Assembly (NCBI RefSeq): GCF_000982415.1 | Contig: NZ_LANI01000004.1 | Location: 248,001 to 312,000, forward strand | Origin: Kiloniella litopenaei | GTDB lineage: Bacteria; Pseudomonadota; Alphaproteobacteria; Kiloniellales; Kiloniellaceae | Direction: 5' to 3' | Length of the DNA: 64,000 nt | Shown here: in pieces, positions 17,459 through 26,325 of the stretch | How positions within the stretch are numbered: the stretch's first letter is position 1 | Layout: every line of letters begins with the position of its first letter | Program-made: the position numbers and the translations under genes | The notes under the pieces: generated by a model | Told to the model about the DNA's origin: nothing | What the model saw: the letters and a program-made list of their open reading frames with translations, nothing else | The model's database searches: none

Positions 17459-18130
17459 ATGAATACCTATGAACAAGCACGCATGAACATGATTAATTGC
17501 CAACTGCGTACAAATAAAGTGACGCATGACGGTGTTTTATCGGCGTTTGAAAATGTGGCCCGGGAAGAATACGTGCCGGAATCTTCAAAAGCTATCGCCT
17601 ATGTAGATGAAGATTTGGCGCTGGAACACGGTCGCTACCTGATGGAACCAATGGTCCTTGCGCGGATGCTTCAGACAATTGACCCTCAGGAAAATAATAC
17701 TGCATTGGTTGTTGGCGCAGGCACTGGTTATACGGCGTCTGTATTGGCCAAACTTGTTAGTGTTGTTGTGGCAATTGAAGATACAGATGATCTGGTTGAT
17801 TCAATGAACGATCGCTTTACATCTCATGGTACAGAAAATGCTGTGGCTGTTAAGGCTGATTTGATTGAAGGATATCCGAAGCAAGCTCCTTACGATTTGA
17901 TCGTTTTTGGTGGTGCTGTTTCTGAAGTGCCCGAGACACTTTTGGAACAACTCGCTGAAAAGGGACGTTTGATTGCTATTGTTCAGGATGCGAATGCCAG
18001 AGACAAGCAGACATTGGGACATGCAACATTAATTGAAAAGCACGGTGGTAAATGTTCTGGTCGTGTCGTTTTTGATGCAAATACGCCTTTGCTGCCAGGT
18101 TTCGAAGCCAAAGAAGCATTTTCATTTTGA
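17459..18130 (+). CDS. PCMT-family methyltransferase (protein-L-isoaspartate O-methyltransferase-like)
   Basis: The 223-residue protein has an N-terminal PCMT segment (YEQARMNMINCQLRTNKV, then [10 protein letters not shown]) and a Rossmann methyltransferase domain with the SAM-binding loop VVGAGTGYTASVLAKL. It resembles protein repair methyltransferases but is shorter in the catalytic loop: the Thr/Ser-rich active-site motif of true Pcm (QTLSQPQ in the second copy at 40953) is replaced here by GRYLMEPMV. Repair activity is therefore doubtful. A gene of this type just upstream of tolC is common in alphaproteobacteria (family knowledge), suggesting a conserved but undefined envelope link. A terminator follows. 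Confidence 0.85.
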   Translation: MNTYEQARMNMINCQLRTNKVTHDGVLSAFENVAREEYVPESSKAIAYVDEDLALEHGRYLMEPMVLARMLQTIDPQENNTALVVGAGTGYTASVLAKLVSVVVAIEDTDDLVDSMNDRFTSHGTENAVAVKADLIEGYPKQAPYDLIVFGGAVSEVPETLLEQLAEKGRLIAIVQDANARDKQTLGHATLIEKHGGKCSGRVVFDANTPLLPGFEAKEAFSF

Positions 18131-18201
18131 TTAATTAGGAGCGGTCTGTCCCAAATAGTGACGACAGGTTGTCTTAGGATAAAACGTTAAATTTTGTGAA
18201 G

Positions 18202-18227
18202 ACTGGCGCTGTTCGCGCCAGTTTTTA
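18202..18227 (+). terminator. Rho-independent terminator after the PCMT-like gene
   Basis: ACTGGCGC pairs with GCGCCAGT around a 5-nt loop, followed by TTTTAT. It isolates the methyltransferase transcript from tolC. Confidence 0.9.
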
Positions 18228-18261
18228 TCTATACAAAAAGTTGTAAATTGCCTGTGACCCG

Positions 18262-18313
18262 TTTAATAACTTTTTACAGGCTCTTTATTTAATAACTTTT
18301 TACAGGCTCTTTA
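18262..18313. repeat. 26-bp perfect tandem duplication upstream of tolC
   Basis: Two exact adjacent copies of a 26-bp unit (beginning TTTAATAACTTTTTACAGG, ending CTCTTTA) occupy 18262-18287 and 18288-18313, about 115 bp before the tolC start. Each copy contains promoter-like TTTACA and TTTAAT hexamers, so the duplication may double a promoter or a binding site. Confidence 0.8.
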
Positions 18314-18426
18314 AAAGACACAGATATAAACCACATATACGGTTTCAATTTATTCTATAGGTAACCGCACAATGCGGAACCGTTCTTAACGTTAAATTTG
18401 GCATTGGATTAATTTTGGACAACGTA

Positions 18427-19818
18427 ATGATTAAATCTATCGGAAACACAAAAAAAGCGCTTTTAAGTCGATGTGCCATAGTTGGGGTTGCTATTTACAC
18501 GGGCTTTTCCGGTGGGGTTATGGCTCAAACCTTGAACGAGTCTCTGGTTAAGGCCTATGAAACCAACCCATCTTTGTCCAGTGCGCAAACAGGGCTTAAA
18601 TCAGTTAACGAAGGTGTCCCGCAGGCGCTATCTGCATGGCGACCAGATGTCCGAATTACTTCTTCTGCCGGAGTTCGTCGAACCGATACAGATACTCCGA
18701 CAGGGGATTCGACGGATACAACGCATCCTTTGAATGCGACATTGCAAGTGAGCCAGTCCTTTTATCAGGGCGGGCGTACACAGGCGGCGACAGAGCAGGC
18801 CGAAAACCTTGTGTTGGCAGAAAGAGCATCCGTTACATCTGTTGAGCAGGATGTTTTGTTGAGAGCTGTAACGGCCTATGCCGATGTATGGCGGGATCAG
18901 GCTATTCTGGAGCTTAACATTAACAACGAAAAAGTTCTGGCCAGACAATTCGAAGCAACACGCGACCGCTTTGATGTAGGTGAGTTAACCAGAACCGACG
19001 TTGCACAGGCAGAATCCAGATATTCAACTTCGACAGCCCAACGTATTGCATCTGAAGGCACATTGAACTCGTCAAAGGCTGTGTTTGAAGAAGTAATCGG
19101 TGAATATCCAGAGGGAACATTGGATCGGCCAGATCCTTTTGCTGTTTTGCCTGCAAATGAAGGTGAGTTGCTTGGCGTTGCGTTAGAAAATAACCCAGCA
19201 TTGCTCGCTGCAAAATATAATGAACTGGCTTCTCAAAATGAAGTCAGGGAAATAACGGGTGAGTTGTATCCCGACCTGTCGCTGGTGGGACGTGTTAGCC
19301 GTTCTGATGAAACGTCCGGTAAGGATGTCGATAGTACGTCCGGTGAAATCCTGGCACAGTTGGTTGTTCCCATTTATCAGCAGGGGCTGGTCAGCAGCCG
19401 AGTGCGTCAGGCAAAGCAGACTGCAAATCAACGAAGAATCCAGATTGTTGAGCAAAGGCGCGCGGTTGAACAACAAGGCGTGTCTTCATGGGAAAACCTG
19501 GTTAGCTCTCAAGCTCAGATCAAATCCTTTACCTCTTCAGTTAATGCTGCAGAAATAGCCTTGGACGGTGTCCGTCAGGAAGAGGAAGTCGGCGAGAGAA
19601 CCGTGTTGGACGTGCTTGATGCGGAACAGGAACTACTTGATGCACAGGTTAATCTTGTGCGGGCGCAACGAGATGAAGTTGTTGCGACCTATCAGGTATT
19701 GAGCACAATGGGTCAGATGACAGCGCAGTATATTGGCTTGCCCGTTAATGTCTTTGATCCCACAGGTGACTATAATAACGTGAGAGATAAGTGGTTTGGG
19801 TTGGGTATTGAAAATTAG
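18427..19818 (+). CDS. tolC: TolC family outer membrane efflux protein
   Basis: TolC forms the trimeric outer-membrane channel-tunnel used by type I secretion and RND efflux pumps. The protein has a signal peptide ending near GGVMAQTLNESL, then two OEP repeats. The first has LVKAYETNPSLSSAQTGL and YADVWRDQAILELN; the second has ENNPALLAAKYNELASQNEV and ERTVLDVLDAEQELLDAQ. These are the long helices and beta hairpins of the family. I chose ATG at 18427 (463 residues) over an in-frame TTG at 18415. It stands alone, without a pump operon, as expected of a shared exit duct. popZ follows after 105 nt. Confidence 0.93.
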   Translation: MIKSIGNTKKALLSRCAIVGVAIYTGFSGGVMAQTLNESLVKAYETNPSLSSAQTGLKSVNEGVPQALSAWRPDVRITSSAGVRRTDTDTPTGDSTDTTHPLNATLQVSQSFYQGGRTQAATEQAENLVLAERASVTSVEQDVLLRAVTAYADVWRDQAILELNINNEKVLARQFEATRDRFDVGELTRTDVAQAESRYSTSTAQRIASEGTLNSSKAVFEEVIGEYPEGTLDRPDPFAVLPANEGELLGVALENNPALLAAKYNELASQNEVREITGELYPDLSLVGRVSRSDETSGKDVDSTSGEILAQLVVPIYQQGLVSSRVRQAKQTANQRRIQIVEQRRAVEQQGVSSWENLVSSQAQIKSFTSSVNAAEIALDGVRQEEEVGERTVLDVLDAEQELLDAQVNLVRAQRDEVVATYQVLSTMGQMTAQYIGLPVNVFDPTGDYNNVRDKWFGLGIEN

Positions 19819-19923
19819 ACGTGCAAAAGCCCTTCTTTTTCAATAATATCTAACGTATATTACCGAAATTGTATTGGTAACAGGTAATGTTCGCAGTTAA
19901 GGAAGTGGTGGGACAGCATTTCA

Positions 19924-20691
19924 ATGAGTGATCAAGAAGCCCAGGGTGAACCATCAATGGAAGAAATTCTGGCGTCAATTCGCCGGATTATTTCCGAAGA
20001 CGATCCTGAAGGTGATGGAGCTAAAGGTGAGGGTGGCGAAGCCCAGGCGGAAGAGCCTGTTGTCGACGAACCCGAAGCAGAAGATGACGATGTTCTCGAG
20101 CTAACCGATGAGGTTGCCGAAGACGAAGAAGTTGTCCCCGAAGAATCTGATGCCCTCGAAGAATCTGATGTCGAGGAGGAAGCTGTTGAAGCCGTTTCCG
20201 AAGAGGATTCGATTGAGGATGACTTCCGTTCTTCTATGGAAGAGCCTGAAGAAGATGAACCAGAGGCGAATGAGATCGAAGTTGAAGAGGCTGCTGAAGA
20301 AGAAACAGAGCTCGAAGCCATGGATGATGACATCGGTGACATTTCATTTGATGAAGTTGAAGATGAAATAGAAGTTGCTGCTGCGGTTACTGAAGCACCC
20401 GAAGATGATGTTGATATCGGGGATGATATCGATCTCGATGCGCCTGATGCTGAAAGTATTCTTCAAGCTGAAACACAGGATTCAACATCTTCCGCGTTAT
20501 CCGAAATTGCACGTGCTGCTGTTGTCCAGCGTTCTCTTGCTATTGGTACCGGAAAAACGTTGGAAGATATTGTTCGTGAAGCTCTCGTTCCAGAGCTCAA
20601 GGCATGGCTTGACGTCCGCTTAGGCCCAATGGTTGAACGGATCGTTCGTGAAGAAATTAAAAAGATGGTGCGCCGGGCCGAAGATTTATAA
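19924..20691 (+). CDS. popZ: Polar organising protein PopZ (DUF2497)
   Basis: PopZ self-assembles into a polar matrix that anchors the centromere-ParB complex and recruits cell-cycle regulators in Caulobacter and relatives. The 255 residues show the three expected parts. A short N-terminal binding helix, EPSMEEILASIRRIISED (residues 9-26), is the family hallmark. A very acidic, proline-containing disordered linker of about 155 residues follows. The C-terminal assembly helices contain LEDIVREALVPELKAWLD and VREEIKKMVRRA. The linker is longer than in the 177-residue Caulobacter protein. A terminator overlaps its stop codon. The position between tolC and valS is typical of alphaproteobacteria. 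Confidence 0.93.
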   Translation: MSDQEAQGEPSMEEILASIRRIISEDDPEGDGAKGEGGEAQAEEPVVDEPEAEDDDVLELTDEVAEDEEVVPEESDALEESDVEEEAVEAVSEEDSIEDDFRSSMEEPEEDEPEANEIEVEEAAEEETELEAMDDDIGDISFDEVEDEIEVAAAVTEAPEDDVDIGDDIDLDAPDAESILQAETQDSTSSALSEIARAAVVQRSLAIGTGKTLEDIVREALVPELKAWLDVRLGPMVERIVREEIKKMVRRAEDL

Positions 20692-20710
20692 GGCCCGGAC
20701 TTTCTTTTTT
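20673..20710 (+). terminator. popZ terminator overlapping the coding end
   Basis: CCGGGCC (20673-20679) pairs with GGCCCGG (20692-20698) across the popZ stop codon, followed by ACTTTCTTTTTT. Part of the stem is therefore protein-coding. Confidence 0.82.
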
Positions 20711-20720
20711 CTTCCGAAAC

Positions 20721-20738
20721 TGCTAGCAAATGCTAGCA
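20721..20738. promoter_or_regulatory. Paired TGCTAGCA palindromes before valS
   Basis: Two copies of the perfect 8-bp palindrome TGCTAGCA are separated by AA, a 10-bp period equal to one helical turn. They lie just upstream of a possible -10 box TAGAAT (20749-20754) whose -35 position has no recognisable hexamer. The arrangement suggests a dimer-of-dimers operator or activator site for valS; as RNA it could also form a hairpin. Confidence 0.45.
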
Positions 20739-20777
20739 TTATTTCACATAGAATATTTAGTTAAGAGGAACCCAGTA

Positions 20778-23429
20778 ATGCTGGACAAAACCTATTGCCC
20801 TGAAAAAGTCGAGGCAAAGCATTACGAGCGTTGGGAAAAATCCGGAGCTTTCTCGGCAGATCCTAATTCCCCGTCTGACCCTTATACCATCATGATGCCC
20901 CCACCGAACGTCACGGGGAATCTGCATATGGGGCATGCCTTGACCTTTACCTTGCAAGACGTCCTTGTACGGTACAAGCGCATGAAAGGTCACGATGTCC
21001 TCTGGCAACCAGGAACTGACCACGCGGGTATTGCGACCCAAATGGTTGTCGAGCGACAGTTGGCTGAAAAAGGGATCTCCAGACATGATCTTGGTCGCGA
21101 AAAGTTCCTGAATTCTGTTTGGGAATGGAAAGAACAGTCTGGTGGAGCGATTGTTAAACAGCTTCGTCATTTGGGTGCATCTGCGGATTGGCCGCGTGAA
21201 CGCTTCACAATGGACGAGGGACTTTCAGAGGCCGTTCGCAAGGTCTTTGTTCAGCTTCACAAAGAAGGTTTGATTTATAAAGACAAGCGTCTTGTTAACT
21301 GGGACCCTAAGCTACTGACCGCGATTTCCGACCTTGAAGTGGTCCAAAAGGAAAGCAATGGCAAACTCTGGCATTTCCGTTACCCAATTGAGGGAGAAGA
21401 GGGCAAATATATTGTTGTTGCAACAACGCGCCCGGAAACAATGTTGGGCGATACAGGTGTTGCCGTTCATCCTGATGATGATCGTTACAAGGATCTTGTT
21501 GGTAAAAACGTAAAACTGCCAATCGTCGGGCGTCTGATCCCGATTGTTGCAGATGAATATGCTGATCCTGAAACAGGGTCAGGGGCTGTTAAAATTACGC
21601 CCGCTCACGATTTCAACGACTTTGAAGTTGGACGTCGCTGTAATCTGGAAATGATAAATGTTTTTGATAAATTTGCGCATATTAATGAAAATGCGCCGGA
21701 TGATTATCAGGGACTGGATCGTTTTGTCGCGCGTAAGAAGATCGTGGCCACGTTCGAAGAGCTTGGGCTTTTGGATAAGATCGAAGACCATTTGAATTCT
21801 GTTCCTTATGGTGACAGATCAAATGTTCCAATCGAACCTTGGTTGACAGATCAGTGGTATGTTGATGCCGCGACACTGGCCCAACCAGCTTTGGAAGCTG
21901 TTGAAACGGGCAAGACTCAGATTGTTCCTAAACAGTGGGAAAATACCTATTATGATTGGATGCGCAATATCCAGCCATGGTGTGTTTCTCGTCAGTTGTG
22001 GTGGGGGCACCAGATCCCGGCATGGTATGGTCCGGATGGCGAAATCTTTGTTGAAGAAACCGAAGAAGAAGCCAAAGCTGCTGCATTAGCGCACTTTGGC
22101 AAAGAGGTTGAATTGACCCGGGACCCGGATGTTCTGGATACTTGGTTCTCATCTGCTCTTTGGCCTTTCTCTACTATCGGGTGGCCAGAGACAACCAAGG
22201 AACTGGACCGCTATTATCCCGGTGATGTGCTGGTGACCGGATTTGACATCATTTTCTTCTGGGTTGCCAGAATGATGATGATGGGCATGCATTTTATGAA
22301 AGAAGTGCCATTCAAAACAGTTTACATCCACGCCCTTGTGCGTGATGAAAACGGTCAGAAAATGTCCAAGTCCAAAGGTAACGTTATCGACCCGCTGGAA
22401 GTTATTTCGGAATACAGCTGTGATGCCTTGCGTTTTACGCTGGCGGCAATGGCGGCCCCGGGACGTGATATCAAATTGGCATCTTCACGTGTTGAAGGCT
22501 ATCGCAACTTTGGAACGAAGCTCTGGAATGCGTCGATCTATAGTCAGATGAACGGTGCTGTTTACGATCCGGGTTTTGATCCGCTGAACTGCAAGGAGCC
22601 GATCAACAAATGGATTGTCGGTCGTGTTGCGGCTGCGACTGCTGCGGTTGATAAGGCGTTGGATGACTATCGCTTTAACGATGCGGCCAATGCACTTTAT
22701 CGTTTCTTCTGGAACGAATACTGTGACTGGTATGTGGAATTCACTAAACCTGTATTGGCTGCTGGGGACGAAGCAACGAATACTGAAACGAAGGCAACAA
22801 TTGCCTGGGTTCTGGCGCAGACGCTTCATTTGCTACATCCTATCATGCCTTATATTACCGAGGAGCTATGGGAAAACCTTGGTAATGAGGGGGCAACACC
22901 ACTTATTTCCTCGTCCTGGCCAAAGTTTGATGAACGTCACACTGATGCAGATGTTGAAAAAGAGATGGACTGGGTTATCAAGCTCATCTCTGATATTCGT
23001 GCGACACGTGCAGAGCTTAATACGCCGCCAAAACTAAAGGCACCGCTTTTGCTCAAAGATGGTTCAAATGCTGTTAAGGCAAAGGTCGATCAGTACAAAG
23101 ATGTTGTGAAGTGGCTCGCGGGTCTTTCTTCGGTTGATTTTACAGACGAAGATTTACCACAAGGGGCTATTCAGATTGTTCTTGATGATGCGACTTTTGC
23201 TTTGCCGCTAGAGGGTATTATTGATGTCGAACAGGAAACGGCTCGCTTGAATAAAGAGATGGAAAAAACACTCGACGAGATTGCAAAAATTGACAAGCAG
23301 CTCTCGAATGAAAATTTTGTTTCCCGGGCGCCTGAACATGTGGTTGCAGAAAAGAAAACCCGTCGGGAAGAGTTTATGTCTGTAAAAACAAAGCTGGATG
23401 AAGCGTTGGCGCGGATTGCCAATCTTTAG
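20778..23429 (+). CDS. valS: Valyl-tRNA synthetase
   Basis: ValS charges tRNA-Val with valine in the cytoplasm. It is a class Ia synthetase with PPPNVTGNLHMGHALTF (the HIGH motif) near residue 45, an editing CP1 domain with VATTRPETMLGDTGVAVHP, KMSKSKGNVIDP as the KMSKS loop, an anticodon-binding helical domain, and a C-terminal coiled coil that ends the protein. I chose ATG at 20778 (883 residues), preceded by AAGAGGA, over the upstream in-frame ATG at 20730, which would add 16 unrelated residues. It is preceded by the TGCTAGCA repeat pair and followed by a strong terminator. Confidence 0.97.
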   Translation: MLDKTYCPEKVEAKHYERWEKSGAFSADPNSPSDPYTIMMPPPNVTGNLHMGHALTFTLQDVLVRYKRMKGHDVLWQPGTDHAGIATQMVVERQLAEKGISRHDLGREKFLNSVWEWKEQSGGAIVKQLRHLGASADWPRERFTMDEGLSEAVRKVFVQLHKEGLIYKDKRLVNWDPKLLTAISDLEVVQKESNGKLWHFRYPIEGEEGKYIVVATTRPETMLGDTGVAVHPDDDRYKDLVGKNVKLPIVGRLIPIVADEYADPETGSGAVKITPAHDFNDFEVGRRCNLEMINVFDKFAHINENAPDDYQGLDRFVARKKIVATFEELGLLDKIEDHLNSVPYGDRSNVPIEPWLTDQWYVDAATLAQPALEAVETGKTQIVPKQWENTYYDWMRNIQPWCVSRQLWWGHQIPAWYGPDGEIFVEETEEEAKAAALAHFGKEVELTRDPDVLDTWFSSALWPFSTIGWPETTKELDRYYPGDVLVTGFDIIFFWVARMMMMGMHFMKEVPFKTVYIHALVRDENGQKMSKSKGNVIDPLEVISEYSCDALRFTLAAMAAPGRDIKLASSRVEGYRNFGTKLWNASIYSQMNGAVYDPGFDPLNCKEPINKWIVGRVAAATAAVDKALDDYRFNDAANALYRFFWNEYCDWYVEFTKPVLAAGDEATNTETKATIAWVLAQTLHLLHPIMPYITEELWENLGNEGATPLISSSWPKFDERHTDADVEKEMDWVIKLISDIRATRAELNTPPKLKAPLLLKDGSNAVKAKVDQYKDVVKWLAGLSSVDFTDEDLPQGAIQIVLDDATFALPLEGIIDVEQETARLNKEMEKTLDEIAKIDKQLSNENFVSRAPEHVVAEKKTRREEFMSVKTKLDEALARIANL

Positions 23430-23460
23430 AAATAGTCTTTGCCATCTTTGATTTATTTAT

Positions 23461-23489
23461 AAAAGCCGCTCTTTCGAGCGGCTTTTTTT
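23461..23489 (+). terminator. Rho-independent terminator of valS
   Basis: AAAAGCCGCTC pairs with GAGCGGCTTTT around a 4-nt loop (11-bp stem), ending in a T run. Confidence 0.93.
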
Positions 23490-23605
23490 GTGTGTTGTTA
23501 CTCGATAAAAGCGCTGGTTTAAGGGCTGTATACGTTTATCTACGTATATAAAACTGTCTCTGGTCTTTGTATTCTCTAAAAAAGTGATAACCAAAGATTT
23601 ATGAG

Positions 23606-24229
23606 ATGACTCCAAGCCCTACATTAGTCCGGCGGCGGTTGCCAGCCCAAGAGAGATCAAAGCAGCGTGTTGAGAGAATTCTGCTTGCTGCATCTACTTT
23701 GTTGACAACCAACAGTGTGGACAAGTTGACCACACGCCGTATTTCCGAACTTGCCGATGTAAATATAGCCACGCTTTATCAGTTCTTTCCCAACAAGGAA
23801 GCCATTATTTTTGCCCTTTATCAAAGGTGGCTGAATGAGATGGATGAAGCTTTTGATCGCATGGAAATGAAGCAGTCTCGCCAAATGGGGTGGCGGAAGC
23901 TATTTGGTAGAATATTTGATGCACTTAATCAGGTTCAAACTGATCTGATCGTCCGTGATCGACTCTTGAAAGCCATGGGAATGAATGAAGACCTGAGGCA
24001 ACTGGATCTTGATCGTAGCACTCTTCTGGCCCGACGTCTGGCCCGGTTAATGGCTAATCAGGGATCGCATCTATCAGAGCAGGAGTTGAAAGATCATGGA
24101 ACGTTAATTTTTCATTTTGAAAGAGCCTTGGTTACCCCTTTGGCAAACGCTAAAGGAGAAGATCAGGATGTTCTATATAAGAAGGGCAGGGATTTCCTGC
24201 TGGAAATGATTTCTCTGGCATTTAGATAA
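23606..24229 (+). CDS. TetR family transcriptional regulator
   Basis: The 207-residue protein has a TetR_N helix-turn-helix at about residues 20-66. SKQRVERILLAASTLL leads into the recognition part with TTRRISELADVNIATLYQFF and PNKEAIIFALYQRW. The C-terminal ligand domain is helical and not assignable to a known ligand class. It is transcribed away from valS and convergent to ilvD, so its target is not obvious from the neighbourhood; autoregulation is usual for the family. Confidence 0.92.
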   Translation: MTPSPTLVRRRLPAQERSKQRVERILLAASTLLTTNSVDKLTTRRISELADVNIATLYQFFPNKEAIIFALYQRWLNEMDEAFDRMEMKQSRQMGWRKLFGRIFDALNQVQTDLIVRDRLLKAMGMNEDLRQLDLDRSTLLARRLARLMANQGSHLSEQELKDHGTLIFHFERALVTPLANAKGEDQDVLYKKGRDFLLEMISLAFR

Positions 24230-24252
24230 AAAATCTTACCTATGGATATAAC

Positions 24253-24288
24253 AAAGGCCGCAAAGTTAGGGTTCACTTTGCGGCCTTT
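24253..24288. terminator. Bidirectional terminator between tetR-type gene and ilvD
   Basis: A perfect 14-bp stem (AAAGGCCGCAAAGT / ACTTTGCGGCCTTT) with an 8-nt loop lies between two convergent genes. The flanking T and A runs are short, so efficiency in each direction is uncertain. Confidence 0.75.
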
Positions 24289-24311
24289 GTTTGTCGATGA
24301 CAGGATTTTTA

Positions 24312-26162
24312 TCAGTCGTATTGATCTACGTCTCGGTAGGCACCTTTATCGGCTGATGTAGCAAAGTGAGCGTATGCTCTGAGTGCAGAACTTACTTTGC
24401 GCTCGCGAGGTTTTGCAGGTTTCCAGCCATCTTTGCCTTTTGCATCCATGGCTTTGCGCCGCATGTCGAGTTCTTCGTCACTCACCAGAACATTAATTGT
24501 CCGGTTCGGGATATCGATTTCAATGGCATCGCCTGCCTCGACAAGGCCGATAGCCCCACCTTGGGCTGCTTCTGGTGAGGCATGACCAATGGACAGGCCG
24601 GATGTCCCGCCAGAGAAGCGACCGTCGGTTAACAGGGCGCAAGCCTTCCCAAGTCCCATGGACTTGAGGTAACTGGTCGGATAAAGCATCTCTTGCATGC
24701 CCGGTCCACCTTTGGGACCTTCGTAGCGGATAACAACAACATCGCCAGCGACAACTTCACCGCTAAGAACACCGGCAACGGCAGCGTCCTGGGATTCAAA
24801 GATACGCGCGCTTCCAGTGAACTTGAGGATAGAATCATCAACCCCGGCCGTTTTGACGACACAGCCATCCAAGGCGATGTTTCCAAAAAGAACGGCAAGG
24901 CCGCCTTCCTGACTAAAGGCATGTTCACCGCTGTGGATACAGCCGTTTTCGCGATCATCATCCAGGGATGAATAGTACCGGTCCTGACTGAAAGCTTCTG
25001 TTGTGCGTACACCGCCAGGGGCAGCAGAGTAGAATTTCTTCACTTCCGGGTCATCTGTTTTCATGATGTCCCATTTGTCGATTGCATCCCCGATCGTTTT
25101 TTCATGGACAGTCGGACGATCACGATGGATCAGACCACAACGGTCCAGCTCTCCCAAAAGTCCCATAATACCACCAGCACGGTGGACATCTTCCATGTGA
25201 TACTTTGTGGTTGATGGTGCTACTTTGGCAAGCTGAGGTACTTTTCTGGAAAGGGCATCGATATCTGACATGGTAAAATCAACGCCGCCTTCTTTTGCCA
25301 TGGCAAGGATGTGAAGGATCGTATTTGTTGACCCCCCCATGGCAATGTCGAGTACCATGGCGTTTTGATAGGTTTCAAAGTTAGCTATACCGCGTGGGGT
25401 TGCACTTTCGTCGCCTTCTTCATAATAGCGTCTGGTTAATTCAACGATACGACGTCCTGCTTCCCTGAACAGTTCACCGCGTTTTTTGTGTGTCGCAAGC
25501 AATGATCCGTTACCCGGTAATGACAGCCCCATGGCTTCACTCAGGCAGTTCATGGAATTTGCCGTAAACATTCCAGAGCAGGAACCACAGGTTGGGCAAG
25601 CGGAACGTTCGATGGCCGCAACATCTTCGTCGCTGACATTTGGATCGGCAGCATCAACCATGGCATCAACAAGATCGAGTTTACGCTCGTTACCGTCCAA
25701 GATGATTTTACCTGCTTCCATAGGGCCGCCGGAAATAAAGATCGCCGGAATATTCAGACGCATTGCAGCCATGAGCATACCGGGGGTGATTTTATCGCAG
25801 TTAGAAATACAGACAACTGCATCGGCACAGTGCGCGTTACACATGTATTCAACAGCATCAGCAATGACTTCGCGGGATGGCAGACTGTAAAGCATACCGT
25901 CGTGTCCCATGGCGATACCGTCATCGACAGCAATGGTGTTGAACTCTTTTGCTACACCGCCTGATTTTTCGATTTCGTCGGCAACAAGACCGCCAAGATC
26001 TTTCAGGTGAACATGACCGGGAACAAACTGTGTGAATGAGTTAGCAATGGCGATGATTGGTTTTCCAAAATCATCATCTTTCATACCAGTCGCGCGCCAC
26101 AGTCCGCGGGCACCTGCCATGTTTCTGCCGTGGGTGGAGGTTCTTGAACGATACTCAGGCAC
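24312..26162 (-). CDS. ilvD: Dihydroxy-acid dehydratase
   Basis: IlvD dehydrates 2,3-dihydroxy-isovalerate and its methylvalerate analogue to the 2-keto acids for valine, leucine and isoleucine. It is an Fe-S and Mg-dependent cytoplasmic enzyme. The 616 residues include the cluster ligands in [13 protein letters not shown] and [19 protein letters not shown], with the carboxylated-lysine/Mg region before them. [14 protein letters not shown] and [13 protein letters not shown] are conserved substrate segments. The length and motifs fit the 4Fe-4S E. coli-type enzyme. It is a stand-alone gene; other ilv genes are not in the window. Confidence 0.97.
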   Translation of the reverse strand: MPEYRSRTSTHGRNMAGARGLWRATGMKDDDFGKPIIAIANSFTQFVPGHVHLKDLGGLVADEIEKSGGVAKEFNTIAVDDGIAMGHDGMLYSLPSREVIADAVEYMCNAHCADAVVCISNCDKITPGMLMAAMRLNIPAIFISGGPMEAGKIILDGNERKLDLVDAMVDAADPNVSDEDVAAIERSACPTCGSCSGMFTANSMNCLSEAMGLSLPGNGSLLATHKKRGELFREAGRRIVELTRRYYEEGDESATPRGIANFETYQNAMVLDIAMGGSTNTILHILAMAKEGGVDFTMSDIDALSRKVPQLAKVAPSTTKYHMEDVHRAGGIMGLLGELDRCGLIHRDRPTVHEKTIGDAIDKWDIMKTDDPEVKKFYSAAPGGVRTTEAFSQDRYYSSLDDDRENGCIHSGEHAFSQEGGLAVLFGNIALDGCVVKTAGVDDSILKFTGSARIFESQDAAVAGVLSGEVVAGDVVVIRYEGPKGGPGMQEMLYPTSYLKSMGLGKACALLTDGRFSGGTSGLSIGHASPEAAQGGAIGLVEAGDAIEIDIPNRTINVLVSDEELDMRRKAMDAKGKDGWKPAKPRERKVSSALRAYAHFATSADKGAYRDVDQYD

Positions 26163-26325
26163 AGTAATAATCCTAACGTTACGTCGTGTCTTTAATTAAG
26201 CTTCTTGTAAGATAATTAGGTAATCCAGCCCCTCGCGTCCATGGTTATTTCGCAAAAGAATAAAAAAGTTACCAAATCTGAGGAAAAATTGAGGGATGGG
26301 AAGGTGGTGGGGCTTTGTTTTTCGC

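Noticed and set aside
19932-20342. Ser-rich minus-strand frame opposite popZ
   Set aside because: It is the mirror of GA-rich acidic codons of popZ; no start context or family features.
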